Shown here piece by piece: positions 13,189 through 22,190 of a DNA stretch of 37,664 nucleotides (position 1 is its first letter; each line of letters begins with the position of its first letter). The position numbers and the translations under genes are program-made. The notes under the pieces are model-generated. The model ran no database searches, was not told the origin of the DNA, and saw nothing but the letters and a program-made list of their open reading frames with translations. The DNA comes from Planctomycetota bacterium (GTDB lineage: Bacteria > Planctomycetota > MHYJ01 > WSZJ01 > JACPWG01): assembly GCA_016197205.1 (NCBI GenBank), contig JACPWG010000079.1, positions 1 to 37,664 of the forward strand, in the 5' to 3' direction.

Positions 13189-15693
13189 GTGTCCCTCCCC
13201 GACATGCTCGTACGCGCCTGTTGGCTGCTGGCCGTGCTTTTCGCGCGACCGGTTGCCGGCGAGCCTCCGGTGGCCTGGCCTCCGCCCTCGGGCGGGCGAC
13301 CGGGGCAGAGCCTGCTGAAGCCGGCGCAGGAGGTACCCGGCGCCGAGCCCCTGGACGCGCTCCGGGAACGGCTCTTCCGGAGCGAGAACGAGTCGGACCG
13401 CGCGCTGGCGGCGGACCGCCTGGTGCGGCTGGCCGGCCCCGAGGCCCTTGCGACGGTGAGCGAAGCCCTGGGGAGCCCGGAGGACAGGGTCGTCCTCGCG
13501 GTGGTGAAGGCCGTCGCCTGGAACCGCGACTCCCGGTTCGTCGCCCTTCTCCTCGGGTTGTTGGCGAGCGACCGGGACAAGCTGGTGCCGGTGCTGACGG
13601 AGACCCTGGCCTCGCTGGAGGGCTCGATCCAGCCCTTGCTGGAGGCGCTGCAGAACGCGCAGACGAGCCTGGTGGCGCGGACCCGGATGCTCGCGGTGCT
13701 GGGCCGGACGCGTTCCAAGCTCGCGGTCGAGCTGCTTCTCGCCCATCTGGACCATCCCGAGGAGGCCGTGCGCAACGAGGCCGTGCTCGCCCTGCGGCGG
13801 ATCACGCGGATGCGGTTCACCTCGGAGGAGGAATGGGGGGCCTGGTGGGCGAAAAACAAAATGCGGCACCGCGAGGACTGGCTCGACGACGCCTTTGACG
13901 CCCTGGACCGCGACCTGGCGTCCCAGGAGGCGGAGGTGGCGAAGCGCGAGGCCAAGATCCGGGAGCTGAAGACGCGCCTGCTCACGTTCCGTCTGGAGGC
14001 GGCACGAAAAGAAAACGGCGGTCGCGGCGAGGCCGCGGTCCTCGCCCCGCTGCTGGAGGACCCGGAGTATCGGGACGTGCGGCGCGCGGTGCTCGAGGAG
14101 GTCGTGAAGCTCGGGCGGGAAAGGGCGAAGGAGCTGGTGCCGGTCCTGATTCGGGGGCTGTCGGATACCGATCTCGACTCCGTGGTCGCCGTGTGCGCGA
14201 CGCTGGGCGCCATCGGGGACGAGCGTTCGGTGGAAGGGCTGCGCGCGGCGTTGACGTGCGAGAGCTCGTCGGTGCGGAAGGAGGCGGCCCTGGCCCTCGG
14301 CAAGCTCGGGGGCGCGGAGGCGGGGGGCGCGCTGGCCGCCGCCCTCTCGGAGCGCGAACGGCTCGTGCTCCTGGCGGTGCTGGACGCGGTGAAGATGGTG
14401 AAGCCGCGGGCGGCGGTCCCCCGGTTGCGGGAGCTGCTCTCGGCGGGGGACAACCGGGAGGACGTGGTGCGTGGCGCCGTCGAGGCCCTGGGCGAGATCG
14501 GGGACCACGCGGCGACGGCGGACCTGATCGCCTTTCTCAAGGCCTCGCTCGGACCCAAGGAGCGGAAGGCGCGCTGGACCGTGGCGAACAGCCTGGGGAA
14601 GCTGGCCGACCCGGCCGCGCTCGACTCGCTCGCGGAGCTGCTCTCGGACGAGTTTCCGGACGTGCGCCAGGAGGCCGCCGAGGCCCTGGGGAAGATCGAC
14701 GACCCCGCCGCCGCCGCGCCGCTCCGGCTCGCGCTGCGGCAGGACAAGGACCCGCGCGTGCGGGAGCTGGCGGCGCTCGGCCTGTCCCGCGGCGGCGGTC
14801 CGGACGCGATCCCGCCGCTCATCGAAGCGCTGGGGGACGCGGAGCCCAAGGTCGCGGTCGCCGCGTGGGACTCCATCAAGGCCCTCTACAAGGGGGACAC
14901 CGGCCGCATGGAGTCCGTCGCCGCGGGGCTCGTGGCCGCCCGTCGCGGCGCGCAGGCGATCGAGACCCTCACGACGCTCGTCGCGGACCCCGCACTCGCG
15001 ACGCCCGCCAATGCCGACCGTCGCTTGGCCGCCCAGCGCCAGCTCGCCGACCTGCTCGTCGAGGCCAAGCAGTGGAAGGAGGCCTACCCGCTGCTCCAGG
15101 AAGTCGAGAAGCGCCAGCCGGAGGACCTGCTGCTCAAGGAGAAGCTCGCCGCCTGCGCCCGCGAGCTGGGCGAATACGACCGCGCACGGGACCTCCTTGC
15201 CCTCCTGCTCGGCCACGAGGAGCGCGGGTCGGCGAAGTGGTACGGCCGGCAGCTCGGCCTCCTCGAGCTGCGGGTGAAAAAAAAGGAATACACCGCCGCG
15301 CTCAGGGAGGCGAAAGACCTCCTCGCGGGGGCGCCCGCCGAACTGCGGGAGCCGCTGGCGACGCTCCTCGAGCAGTGCCAGGACGCCATCAGCCGCGAAC
15401 AGGCGCGCAAGGACGCCGTGAAGGCCCGGCTGAACGAAGTGCTGGCGGTGTATGCGCAGGTCGAACCGGCCCGGCAGCGCGTCTACGAGAAGGAGGTCCA
15501 CGATTTCGGACGCGATGCCGCCGACGTGCTGCTCGACGTCCTCCGCTCCACGCGCCGTGACCTCTGGCCCGCCGCCTCCGCCCTGCTGGGCAGCCTTACG
15601 GGCATCGTTAAGCCGGTGGGGCCGGACGCCGCCCCGGAGCAGGTCGAGAAGGCGATCAAGAACTGGCAGGAGTGGCTCGCGAAACCGCGGTAG
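13189..15693 (+). CDS. Exported HEAT-repeat/TPR protein
   Basis: An 834-residue protein. An N-terminal signal peptide (MLVRACWLLAVLFARPVAG) is followed by HEAT repeats with the pattern VRxEAAxALGKLG, e.g. SVRKEAALALGKLG and DVRQEAAEALGKID. Near 213-223 lies EEWGAWWAKNK, a Trp motif I associate with planctomycete HEAT proteins. A charged coiled coil follows near 237-285, then more HEAT repeats, then a TPR-like segment near 610-690 (AKQWKEAYPLLQEVEKRQPE). It probably acts as a periplasmic protein-binding scaffold; no enzymatic residues were seen. GTG 13189 is preferred because GGAG lies 7-9 nt upstream; ATG 13204 is an alternative and also yields the signal peptide. Confidence 0.85.
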   Translation: MSLPDMLVRACWLLAVLFARPVAGEPPVAWPPPSGGRPGQSLLKPAQEVPGAEPLDALRERLFRSENESDRALAADRLVRLAGPEALATVSEALGSPEDRVVLAVVKAVAWNRDSRFVALLLGLLASDRDKLVPVLTETLASLEGSIQPLLEALQNAQTSLVARTRMLAVLGRTRSKLAVELLLAHLDHPEEAVRNEAVLALRRITRMRFTSEEEWGAWWAKNKMRHREDWLDDAFDALDRDLASQEAEVAKREAKIRELKTRLLTFRLEAARKENGGRGEAAVLAPLLEDPEYRDVRRAVLEEVVKLGRERAKELVPVLIRGLSDTDLDSVVAVCATLGAIGDERSVEGLRAALTCESSSVRKEAALALGKLGGAEAGGALAAALSERERLVLLAVLDAVKMVKPRAAVPRLRELLSAGDNREDVVRGAVEALGEIGDHAATADLIAFLKASLGPKERKARWTVANSLGKLADPAALDSLAELLSDEFPDVRQEAAEALGKIDDPAAAAPLRLALRQDKDPRVRELAALGLSRGGGPDAIPPLIEALGDAEPKVAVAAWDSIKALYKGDTGRMESVAAGLVAARRGAQAIETLTTLVADPALATPANADRRLAAQRQLADLLVEAKQWKEAYPLLQEVEKRQPEDLLLKEKLAACARELGEYDRARDLLALLLGHEERGSAKWYGRQLGLLELRVKKKEYTAALREAKDLLAGAPAELREPLATLLEQCQDAISREQARKDAVKARLNEVLAVYAQVEPARQRVYEKEVHDFGRDAADVLLDVLRSTRRDLWPAASALLGSLTGIVKPVGPDAAPEQVEKAIKNWQEWLAKPR

Positions 15694-15748
15694 CCGAAGA
15701 AATCCCAAATCCCAAATCCCAAGTCAGGCTCGCGCCCGAAACCGAAAG

Positions 15749-15889
15749 GGAACCACAGATTTCCCAGAGCAGCCCATGGCCGCAACCGAAGGGACGAGCC
15801 ACCGAAAACGCCGAAGACACCGAAAGACGAAACTCTTGCGAATCGATTGGCGCAGCAGATCGGAACCGCGACCGTGAGGGAGCGGTCTC
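15749..15889 (+). repeat. Intergenic repeat modules 1, 2 and 4, copy b
   Basis: 15749-15774 matches module 1 at 12368. 15769-15831 matches module 2 at 12603. 15863-15889 is the exact inverse of module 4 at 12868-12894. The order and orientation of the modules differ from the copy at 12.4-13.0 kb. Confidence 0.8.
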
Positions 15890-15946
15890 AGCGCGTCCTT
15901 CGGATCCCTCGGGTTCAGTCCCTCCTGCGATCGACGAAGAACGAAA

Positions 15947-16061
15947 CGCGAATTTCGCCAATTTTGCGAATTTTCTACCGAGAATTCGTTTCCAGAAAAG
16001 CAGGCTTTTGCGCAATTGTGTCACAGACCAACGGCGATTTCACAGCTTCGTGAGCTGTGAA
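15947..16061 (+). repeat. Intergenic repeat module 3, copy b, ending in a hairpin
   Basis: 15947-16050 aligns without gaps to 12667-12770, with about 17 mismatches in 104 bp. It starts CGCGAATTTCGCC. Its right end carries the perfect 9-bp hairpin at 16039-16061. Confidence 0.75.
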
Positions 16062-16425
16062 GTCCCGAAAAAGCTGTGAAAGCTGTGGTTTCGAAAATCC
16101 GGCCCCGCGAATATCTCGAAGAAACGTCAAGAAGTTGCGCAGTAGGGGTCCAAATCAGGCTCGCGTCGCCTGATCAAGTGAGCAGACGGCTTGCGTCAGG
16201 CACCAGGGCGGCGCACCCACCTCGGAGGGGCTGCCTGGATGGCCCTGCGCAGTTCCGTTGGAACGCGCGCCGCGGTCGTCGGAGTTGGTGCTTGGAGTTG
16301 GAGTCGATGGGCGTTGGGCCTGTCCGTTGGAGTTCACTGCGTACGTTGGCGTTGTCCGCGTCCGTCGGAGTTGCCGAGGTCGCCGGCGCCCTCGTCGAAG
16401 CCTGTCCCCCAAGAGAGGATGATCC

Positions 16426-19077
16426 ATGCCCTTGTCACCGCCGCTCCACCGTCCCGTGACGGACGCCGCCGAGCCCGTCGCCGTCGGCCTCGCCCGCCCG
16501 GCGCTCCATCGGGAGACGCTTGACAACGGGCTCGTCCTCATCCTGCAGGAAGACCACACCGCCCCGCTCTTGACCCTCCAGGCCTGGTTCAAGGCCGGGG
16601 CGATCCACGAAAACGAGCTCCTCGGCTGCGGCATGTCCCACTTCGTCGAACACATGCTCTTCAAGGGGACCCGCCGCCGCGGCGTCGGCCAATTTGCCCG
16701 CGACATCGCCGCGGCCGGGGGAGACCTCAATGCGTACACGCACTTCGACCGCACCGTGTTCCACGTCCACGTGCGCTCCGATTTCTTCGATGCCGCGCTC
16801 GACGCCCTCGCCGACGTGATCCAGCATTCCACCTTCCCGCCCGAGGAGACGGAGAAGGAACAGGAAGTCATCCTCAACGAGTTGAAGAGCTACCTCGACA
16901 ACCCGGATCGCGTCGCGCATTACCTCTTCCACGAAACGCTCTACCACGTCCACCCGTTCCGGTTTCCCATCGGCGGCCTCGTCGACCAGTTCCGCCGCCT
17001 CTCCCGCGAGGACCTCGTCCGGTACTACGAGAAGGTCTACGTCCCGAACAACATGCTCTTCGTCGCGGTGGGCGACTTCCGGATCCCCGAGGCCCTGCCG
17101 AAGGTGCGCGCCGCCTTCGAGCCGTACGCGCGCAAGCCCCTCCCCCCGATCTACATCCCGGCCGAGCCCCGGCAGACCGCTCCGCGCACGGCCATCCGGG
17201 AGTTCCGCACGCGCGTCGCCAAGCTCCGGATCGGCTGGCACACGGTCGCCATCTCCCACCCCGATCTCTTCCCGCTCGACGTGATGGCCTCGATCCTCGG
17301 CGGAGGCAACGCCTCGCGGCTCACCCGCGTGCTGCGCGACCGGAAAGGGCTCGTCTTCGACATCGACGCCGGCAACCATACCCCGAACGACCCGGGCTAC
17401 TTCTACGTAGCGGCCAATCTCGACGCGGCGAACGTCGACGCCGCGCGCGCCGCGGTCCTCGAGGAAGTGCACGAATTCGGCTTGGAGCCGGTCACGGCCG
17501 AGGAACTGGCCTCGGCGAAGAACCGCGTGGAGGCGGACTTCTACTACAAGCGCCAGACGATCGAGGGACAGGCCGACGCGCTCGGCGTTTCCGAAATCCT
17601 CACCGGGGGCATCGGTTTCGACGAAGTCTACCTGGAGGGCATCCGGCGCGTGACGCCCGCGGAGATCCAGCGCGTCGCCCGGACGTACTTCTCCGACGAG
17701 AACCTCACCGTCACGGCCCTGGTGCCGCTCTCCCCGCCCACGGTCCCGCAGGCGGGCGCCGCCGCTCCGGCTGCGACCGAGGGGCGCGGGGGCCCGGCGC
17801 GGGCGCGAATCCCCGCGGCCTGCCGGTTCCGGCTCGAGAACGGCGCGACGATCTGCGGGGTCGAGAACCACAAGCTCCCCATCGTGAGCGCGTACGCGAC
17901 TTTTCTCGGCGGCGCGCGCTTCGAGTCGCCGGACAAGAACGGCGTTTCCAACCTGATGGCCGATCTGCTCACGCGCGGAACGAAGACACGCGCGGCGGAG
18001 GAGATCGCGCGAAGCATTGAGTCCGTGGGCGGCGTCATCGATTCCGTCAGCGGCAAGAACGCGTTCGGGTTGCGTCTCACCGTGCTCAAGAAGGACCTCG
18101 ACCTGGGGCTGGACGTCCTGGCGGACTGCCTCGCCAACCCGGCGTTCGCGGAGAAGGAGCTGGAGCAGGTGCGCCAGGAGGTGCTCTCCGCGATCCGGCT
18201 GAAGACGGACCAGGTGTGGGACGCGAACTCGATCCTGTTCAGCAAGCTCTTCTACGGCGCGCACCCGTACGGCCTGTACCCGCTGGGGACCCTCGAGACC
18301 GTGGAGAAGCTGTCGCGCGAGGACCTGCGGGCCTTCCATGCCCGCCACTGCGTGCCGTCGAACATGGTCCTGGCGCTTGCCGGCGACCTGACGGCGGCGG
18401 AAGCGGAAGCAGCGGTGCGCAAGGCCTTCGGCGGGTTCGCCGGCGGGCCGGCGGACCCCCCGGCGATCGGGCCGGTGCCGGACCTGGTCTCGGCGGTTCG
18501 CGAGGTCCGCGAGCTGCCGGACAAGAACCTGGCGGCCGTCCTGTGGGGCTTCAAGACCGTGGCCTTCCACCACCCCGACCGGTATCCGCTCGAGGTCCTG
18601 CAGAACCTTCTCTCGAAGATGGGCGGTCGGCTCTTCGTGCATCTGCGGGACGAGAAGGCGCTGGCCTACAACGTCGGGTGCTTTTCCGCGGTGAACCTGG
18701 ACCCCGGGTACTTCGGCTTCTACATCATGGCGCAGCCGCACAACGTGGAGCCCGCGGTGGCCGCGATGCGGGAGGAGATCGAGGTGCTGAAGCGGGAACT
18801 GGTGAGCGAGGAGGAGCTGGCCACGGCGAAGAGCACGGTGATCGGGGGCGCGATGAGCGACCTGCAGACGAATTCTTCCCAGGCGCAGTCGGTCGCGCTT
18901 GACCAGCTCTACGGCCTGGGCTATCTCGAGCACTTTCATCTGCCCGAGCGGATCGCGGAGGTGTCGAGGGAAGAAATCCTGCGGGTGGCGCGCACGTACT
19001 TCGATCTGAACCGATCGCTGTTGACGATCACGCGTCCCGGTGCGGCCTTAACCGCCGTCGCTGTTGCGCAGGCCTGA
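16426..19077 (+). CDS. M16-family zinc metallopeptidase, two fused M16 halves
   Basis: An 883-residue insulinase/pitrilysin-type peptidase. The N-terminal half has the inverted zinc motif HFVEH (H72, catalytic E75, H76), with the third ligand E152 in EVILNEL 76 residues later, the family spacing. The second half begins near 463 after an Ala/Gly/Pro linker and lacks HxxEH (GVSNLMADLLTRGTK at the equivalent place). It is the usual inactive half that closes the chamber, so the protein is a complete clamshell in one chain. No signal peptide is evident, so a cytoplasmic location is likely. Substrates are probably peptides. GAGAGGA lies just upstream of ATG 16426. It is flanked by intergenic regions and shows no operon partner. 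Confidence 0.94.
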   Translation: MPLSPPLHRPVTDAAEPVAVGLARPALHRETLDNGLVLILQEDHTAPLLTLQAWFKAGAIHENELLGCGMSHFVEHMLFKGTRRRGVGQFARDIAAAGGDLNAYTHFDRTVFHVHVRSDFFDAALDALADVIQHSTFPPEETEKEQEVILNELKSYLDNPDRVAHYLFHETLYHVHPFRFPIGGLVDQFRRLSREDLVRYYEKVYVPNNMLFVAVGDFRIPEALPKVRAAFEPYARKPLPPIYIPAEPRQTAPRTAIREFRTRVAKLRIGWHTVAISHPDLFPLDVMASILGGGNASRLTRVLRDRKGLVFDIDAGNHTPNDPGYFYVAANLDAANVDAARAAVLEEVHEFGLEPVTAEELASAKNRVEADFYYKRQTIEGQADALGVSEILTGGIGFDEVYLEGIRRVTPAEIQRVARTYFSDENLTVTALVPLSPPTVPQAGAAAPAATEGRGGPARARIPAACRFRLENGATICGVENHKLPIVSAYATFLGGARFESPDKNGVSNLMADLLTRGTKTRAAEEIARSIESVGGVIDSVSGKNAFGLRLTVLKKDLDLGLDVLADCLANPAFAEKELEQVRQEVLSAIRLKTDQVWDANSILFSKLFYGAHPYGLYPLGTLETVEKLSREDLRAFHARHCVPSNMVLALAGDLTAAEAEAAVRKAFGGFAGGPADPPAIGPVPDLVSAVREVRELPDKNLAAVLWGFKTVAFHHPDRYPLEVLQNLLSKMGGRLFVHLRDEKALAYNVGCFSAVNLDPGYFGFYIMAQPHNVEPAVAAMREEIEVLKRELVSEEELATAKSTVIGGAMSDLQTNSSQAQSVALDQLYGLGYLEHFHLPERIAEVSREEILRVARTYFDLNRSLLTITRPGAALTAVAVAQA

Positions 19078-19359
19078 CCGCGGGGCGCGGCCTCGCGGGC
19101 ACCCGGTCACCGGTTTCCGCGGAGCGTTGCTGGACTCGACGGCGTTCGAGCCGGGCTCGGCGGGCAGCGTGCCCCCGAAGAACACGGGGTATTTCGCAGA
19201 TCCGCCTTCAGGGGTGCGCTTCCCGCGATGCGCCGGCCTTGCGGGGCGACGATCCGCCCGAAGGCGGACCTACGAGCGAGTTCGAAGCGAAATCGCACCT
19301 CGACCAGGGTTGAGTGTTCAGGGGGCCTGGGGGACCGCGGAAAGGGGGAAGCAACGTCC
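19078..19359. other. Intergenic region with a REP-like hairpin
   Basis: A 282-bp gap. It contains a short perfect hairpin at 19253-19268 (TCCGCC-CGAA-GGCGGA) followed by CCTAC. A second TCCGCCTTC at 19201-19209 can pair with 19260-19268. I recognised no clear promoter for the next gene. Confidence 0.5.
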
Positions 19360-20280
19360 ATGGACAGGCATCGGCTGGCTTTCCGGGCCGCCGTTCTGCT
19401 GCTGGCGTCGGTGCTGGTGGTGGACGCCGTGCTCGTGCTGCGCTATTGGGCGCGGCTGGACAGGGAGGCGCGGACTCGGGACCTGGAGCAGCGCTTCCTG
19501 TACGGAGGGGGGGCGGGCGCGGTCGCCGCACGGGGAACAGTGGCGGGAGGCGTGTCGAAGCCGGGGACTCGGGGAACGCCGGGCATGGAGGTGGAGTTCT
19601 CGTGGGGACGCGACGAAGACCGCGAACTGGCATTGGGCCTTCTTCGGGCGGACGAGGCGCGTGCCGTCCGCCTGGGCCTGGCCATCCTCGTGCACGATCC
19701 CGGCGATCCCGGGATCCCTCCCAGCGCGGCCGACGTGCTGGGCATCCGGATGGCGACAGGGGACGCGCAGACACGGCTGCTGGCGGCGCTGGCGCTCGGG
19801 CAGGCCGTGAGGTATCGGCGGGCGGCGGTCCCCTTACTGATCGAAAGGTGCGCGCGCGATTCGTCCCCCACCATCCGGCTCGCCCTGGAGGCGGGGCTCT
19901 TCGACGGGCTTGCCCACCCGGAGCGGGGCCTGGGCCACGCCCTCAGCCAGAGGGACCGCGCGGAGCTGGTGCTTTCCGGGCTCGTGCCGGAACTGATCCG
20001 GAGTCTCGAGGACATGCACGACGCGCTCGGAAACGCGGACCTGGTGTCGGCGCTCGAGGACCGGGATCTGCCGCCGGCGCTCGGCCTCCGCGCGGCCGCC
20101 GTGTTGGCCCAGCGGCGCGATCTGCGGGACGAGGAAGCCCGCCGTGTTCGGCGGATTTTGGACGCGGCGGGGGGCGGCGCGGGGGAAGGCACGGGAGCGG
20201 GCGGGGCCGCGGCCGGGGGCGTGTCGCGGGGACCGGAGCTGGTCAGGTCTTTTCTACGCGCCGCGCTTGGCGGTGATTGA
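19360..20280 (+). CDS. Membrane-anchored HEAT-like repeat protein
   Basis: A 306-residue protein with one N-terminal transmembrane segment (about residues 7-27, LAFRAAVLLLASVLVVDAVL). A Gly/Ala linker follows, then helical repeats resembling degenerate HEAT repeats (AQTRLLAALALGQAVRYRRAAVPLL; TIRLALEAGLFDGL). The C-terminus has a Gly/Ala-rich patch. The function is unknown, presumably an anchored scaffold. The frame is open back to 19228, but ATG 19360 is preceded by a GGGGGAA-type ribosome site and starts directly at the hydrophobic segment. The gene is convergent with the next HEAT protein. Confidence 0.7.
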   Translation: MDRHRLAFRAAVLLLASVLVVDAVLVLRYWARLDREARTRDLEQRFLYGGGAGAVAARGTVAGGVSKPGTRGTPGMEVEFSWGRDEDRELALGLLRADEARAVRLGLAILVHDPGDPGIPPSAADVLGIRMATGDAQTRLLAALALGQAVRYRRAAVPLLIERCARDSSPTIRLALEAGLFDGLAHPERGLGHALSQRDRAELVLSGLVPELIRSLEDMHDALGNADLVSALEDRDLPPALGLRAAAVLAQRRDLRDEEARRVRRILDAAGGGAGEGTGAGGAAAGGVSRGPELVRSFLRAALGGD

Positions 20281-20578
20281 AGTGCCGGCGCCGCCCAAGG
20301 GCGGCCGAATGGAGGCAGGACTCTCAAGCCTCGCGCGTCAAAGTCCGCGACGGCCCCTCGCGGGCTGCCAGGGGCGAATGCCGCGGTGCGGAAGAAGCCG
20401 GCGAGACCGCTCCCCCACGGTCGCGGTTCAGTCTTGCTTGGACTCGGGAGGCAAGTCCACCCGCGGTGCGCCGGACGACGATTCGCTGCGTACCGGGCGC
20501 TCCACCGAACTGAACCCTGCCGCAGGTTCCATCCCCTGCCACCGTCCGCGTGCCCTCACTCCACCCTTCCCCCCCCCC
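20281..20578. other. Convergent intergenic region
   Basis: A 298-bp region between two convergent HEAT genes. It holds one copy of the 27-bp module 4 at 20403-20429, and no obvious T-tailed terminator. Confidence 0.5.
20403..20429 (+). repeat. Intergenic repeat module 4, third copy
   Basis: A 27-bp sequence differing at one base from 12868-12894 and from the inverse of 15863-15889. The GACCG and CGGTC halves can pair across a short loop. Confidence 0.75.
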
Positions 20579-21859
20579 TCAGCGGCGCGGCTTGGAGAGC
20601 TGCTTGAAAAGCTGAGCGGCGGTCTTCCGGACCTGCGCGTTGCCGTCGTTTTCGGCCATGTAGGCGAAGAGTTGCAGCCGGTCCCGACCGTCGACGCGGC
20701 TCAAGCTCTGCAAGGCGAAAATGCGCACCGCCGGATCGGCGTCCCGCTCCGCCGTGGCGGCGATGGGGTCCGCGGAGCGCCTGCCGCCGAGCTGTTCGAG
20801 CGCCTGCACCGCCGTCTTCCGCACGTTCCCGTTCGTCGAGTTCTGCAGCGTCTCCTCGATGGAGGGGAGCGCGCTCTTCGAACCCATCTGCATCGCGGCC
20901 TGGAGCGCCGACGTCTGCACGTTGGGATTCTGGCTGGTGCGGGCGAGGTCGAGGATCGAGGGGAGGGCGGTCTTGTCGCCGATCTGCCCCAGCGCCTGGG
21001 TGACGTAGGTCTGCAGCCTTGGGTTGCCGCCGGCTTTCAGGATGTCCACGAGCACCGGGATGGACTCGGCGTCCCCCATCCTCCCGAGGATCTGGACGAT
21101 GCCGTTCTTGAGCGAGTCCGGGCCCTTCCCCTTCAGCGCGCCGACCAGCGATTCGATGAGCGCCGGATTCTTCACCTCGGAGAGAGCGCGGATGGTCGCC
21201 TTCCGCACGTAGGCGCTCGGGTCCTTTCCAAGCACGCCGAGCATGGCTTCGATCGCCGCGGAATCGCCGACCTTCGCCAGGGCCTGCACGATCTTGCCGC
21301 GGACGTCCTCGCTCTCCTCCTTCTTGAGCACGTCCTGGAGGAGCGCGATCCCATCCTTCCCGCCGATCTCCGCCAGGGCCTCGACCACGGCCGCCTTGAG
21401 CTGCGGGTCGGCGTCCCCGCGCAGGATGTCCATGAGCGCGGGGACGGAGTACTCGCCCAGGCTCTTCAAGAACGTCACCATGAGCCCGGCCCCCTTCGCG
21501 TCGTCCTCCGCGACCGCGCGCCGGAGCTGGTCGACGAGTTTGTCGACCTCCTGCCCGATCGCCTGCATCTCCTGGGCGGAAGGCGGCCCCCCCGGCGCGG
21601 GCGCGACCGCGGGCGGCTCGGTCTGCACGGGGGCTGGGCTCGGGTTCGGAGACGGCGGGGGCGTGACGGCCCTTTCGTGCGTGCGGATCCGCGACGCCAT
21701 GTTGAGGGCCACGACTTCGTGCGATGCCTCTTCGCCGTGCCGGTGGACGGCGTAGCCATACAGGCCCACGGCCGCAAGTCCGAGCACGAGCCCTCCGATC
21801 CGCAGCCGAGCGGCGGGGGAGGGGAGGGGGAGCCGGGTGAGCTTTCGGGCGGTTTCCAT
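20579..21859 (-). CDS. Membrane-anchored HEAT-repeat protein
   Basis: A 426-residue protein. A basic N-terminus is followed by one transmembrane helix (about 22-38, IGGLVLGLAAVGLYGYAV), a Pro-rich linker near 64-90, and then regular HEAT or PBS-lyase-like repeats from about 110 to the end (e.g. LKAAVVEALAEIGGKDGIALL; YVRKATIRALSEVKNPALIESL). It is probably an envelope scaffold with no catalytic function. The frame extends upstream to 22051, but METARK at 21859 is chosen because a full promoter ends 7 bp before it, making the mRNA leaderless and excluding upstream starts. It is divergent from nadE and convergent with the HEAT gene at 19360. Confidence 0.82.
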   Translation of the reverse strand: METARKLTRLPLPSPAARLRIGGLVLGLAAVGLYGYAVHRHGEEASHEVVALNMASRIRTHERAVTPPPSPNPSPAPVQTEPPAVAPAPGGPPSAQEMQAIGQEVDKLVDQLRRAVAEDDAKGAGLMVTFLKSLGEYSVPALMDILRGDADPQLKAAVVEALAEIGGKDGIALLQDVLKKEESEDVRGKIVQALAKVGDSAAIEAMLGVLGKDPSAYVRKATIRALSEVKNPALIESLVGALKGKGPDSLKNGIVQILGRMGDAESIPVLVDILKAGGNPRLQTYVTQALGQIGDKTALPSILDLARTSQNPNVQTSALQAAMQMGSKSALPSIEETLQNSTNGNVRKTAVQALEQLGGRRSADPIAATAERDADPAVRIFALQSLSRVDGRDRLQLFAYMAENDGNAQVRKTAAQLFKQLSKPRR

Positions 21860-21866
21860 GCGCGTG

Positions 21867-21895
21867 ATTGTAGCCAGGGCGCATCTTCCTTGCAA
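21867..21895 (-). promoter_or_regulatory. Promoter giving a leaderless HEAT-protein transcript
   Basis: On the minus strand, TTGCAA (21895-21890), a 17-bp spacer and TACAAT (21872-21867), then 7 bp to ATG 21859. The expected start of transcription is at or one base before the A of ATG. Confidence 0.75.
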
Positions 21896-22153
21896 ATACC
21901 ATCGGCCGGCAAGCGCGGGTTGGGGTGAGCCCCCTCCCGTGCCGGACGCGCCGGCCGTCGGGACTCCTCTTGAACACGGCCGCCATCGAAAAGTTGCGGT
22001 CGATTTTCGGGGTCCCCGCACGGAGCCCGCGGCGGTGCTCACGGTAGCCAAGGGAATGTGGCCTCGCGGGCGAGGCAGCGCCGTGCCCCTACGGCCGGCG
22101 GCCAGGCGCAGCAGGAGGACCGGTTTTCAGCCCCGCCCGAGTTCGGCTTTGCC
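21896..22153. other. Divergent intergenic region between HEAT and nadE promoters
   Basis: About 260 bp between two outward-facing promoters. I see no further element beyond GC-rich sequence; an upstream extension of the HEAT-gene frame crosses part of it but looks non-coding. Confidence 0.4.
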
Positions 22154-22183
22154 TTGACGCCGGGGGCCGCCCTCCGCTACGCT
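22154..22183 (+). promoter_or_regulatory. Promoter giving a leaderless nadE transcript
   Basis: TTGACG (22154-22159), an 18-bp spacer and TACGCT (22178-22183), then 7 bp to ATG 22191. No Shine-Dalgarno is present before the ATG. Confidence 0.65.
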
Positions 22184-22190
22184 CTTCGGC

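Larger units (their letters stand above)
15694..16425. other. Long intergenic region with mosaic repeats
   Basis: A 732-bp region between the HEAT/TPR and M16 peptidase genes. It holds second copies of the modules found at 12368-12957 and a perfect hairpin at 16039-16061 (9-bp arms TTCACAGCT/AGCTGTGAA, 5-nt loop). The last ~280 bp, before the M16 start, show no recognisable element apart from the Shine-Dalgarno. No gene was seen. Confidence 0.7.

Noticed and set aside
12880..15708. 942-codon minus-strand open frame opposite the HEAT/TPR gene
   Set aside because: It is a shadow of the HEAT/TPR gene, which has a signal peptide, repeats, a promoter and a ribosome site.
16435..18939. 834-codon minus-strand frame opposite the M16 peptidase
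   Set aside because: It is antisense to a gene with intact catalytic motifs, and its composition is a GC-skew artefact.
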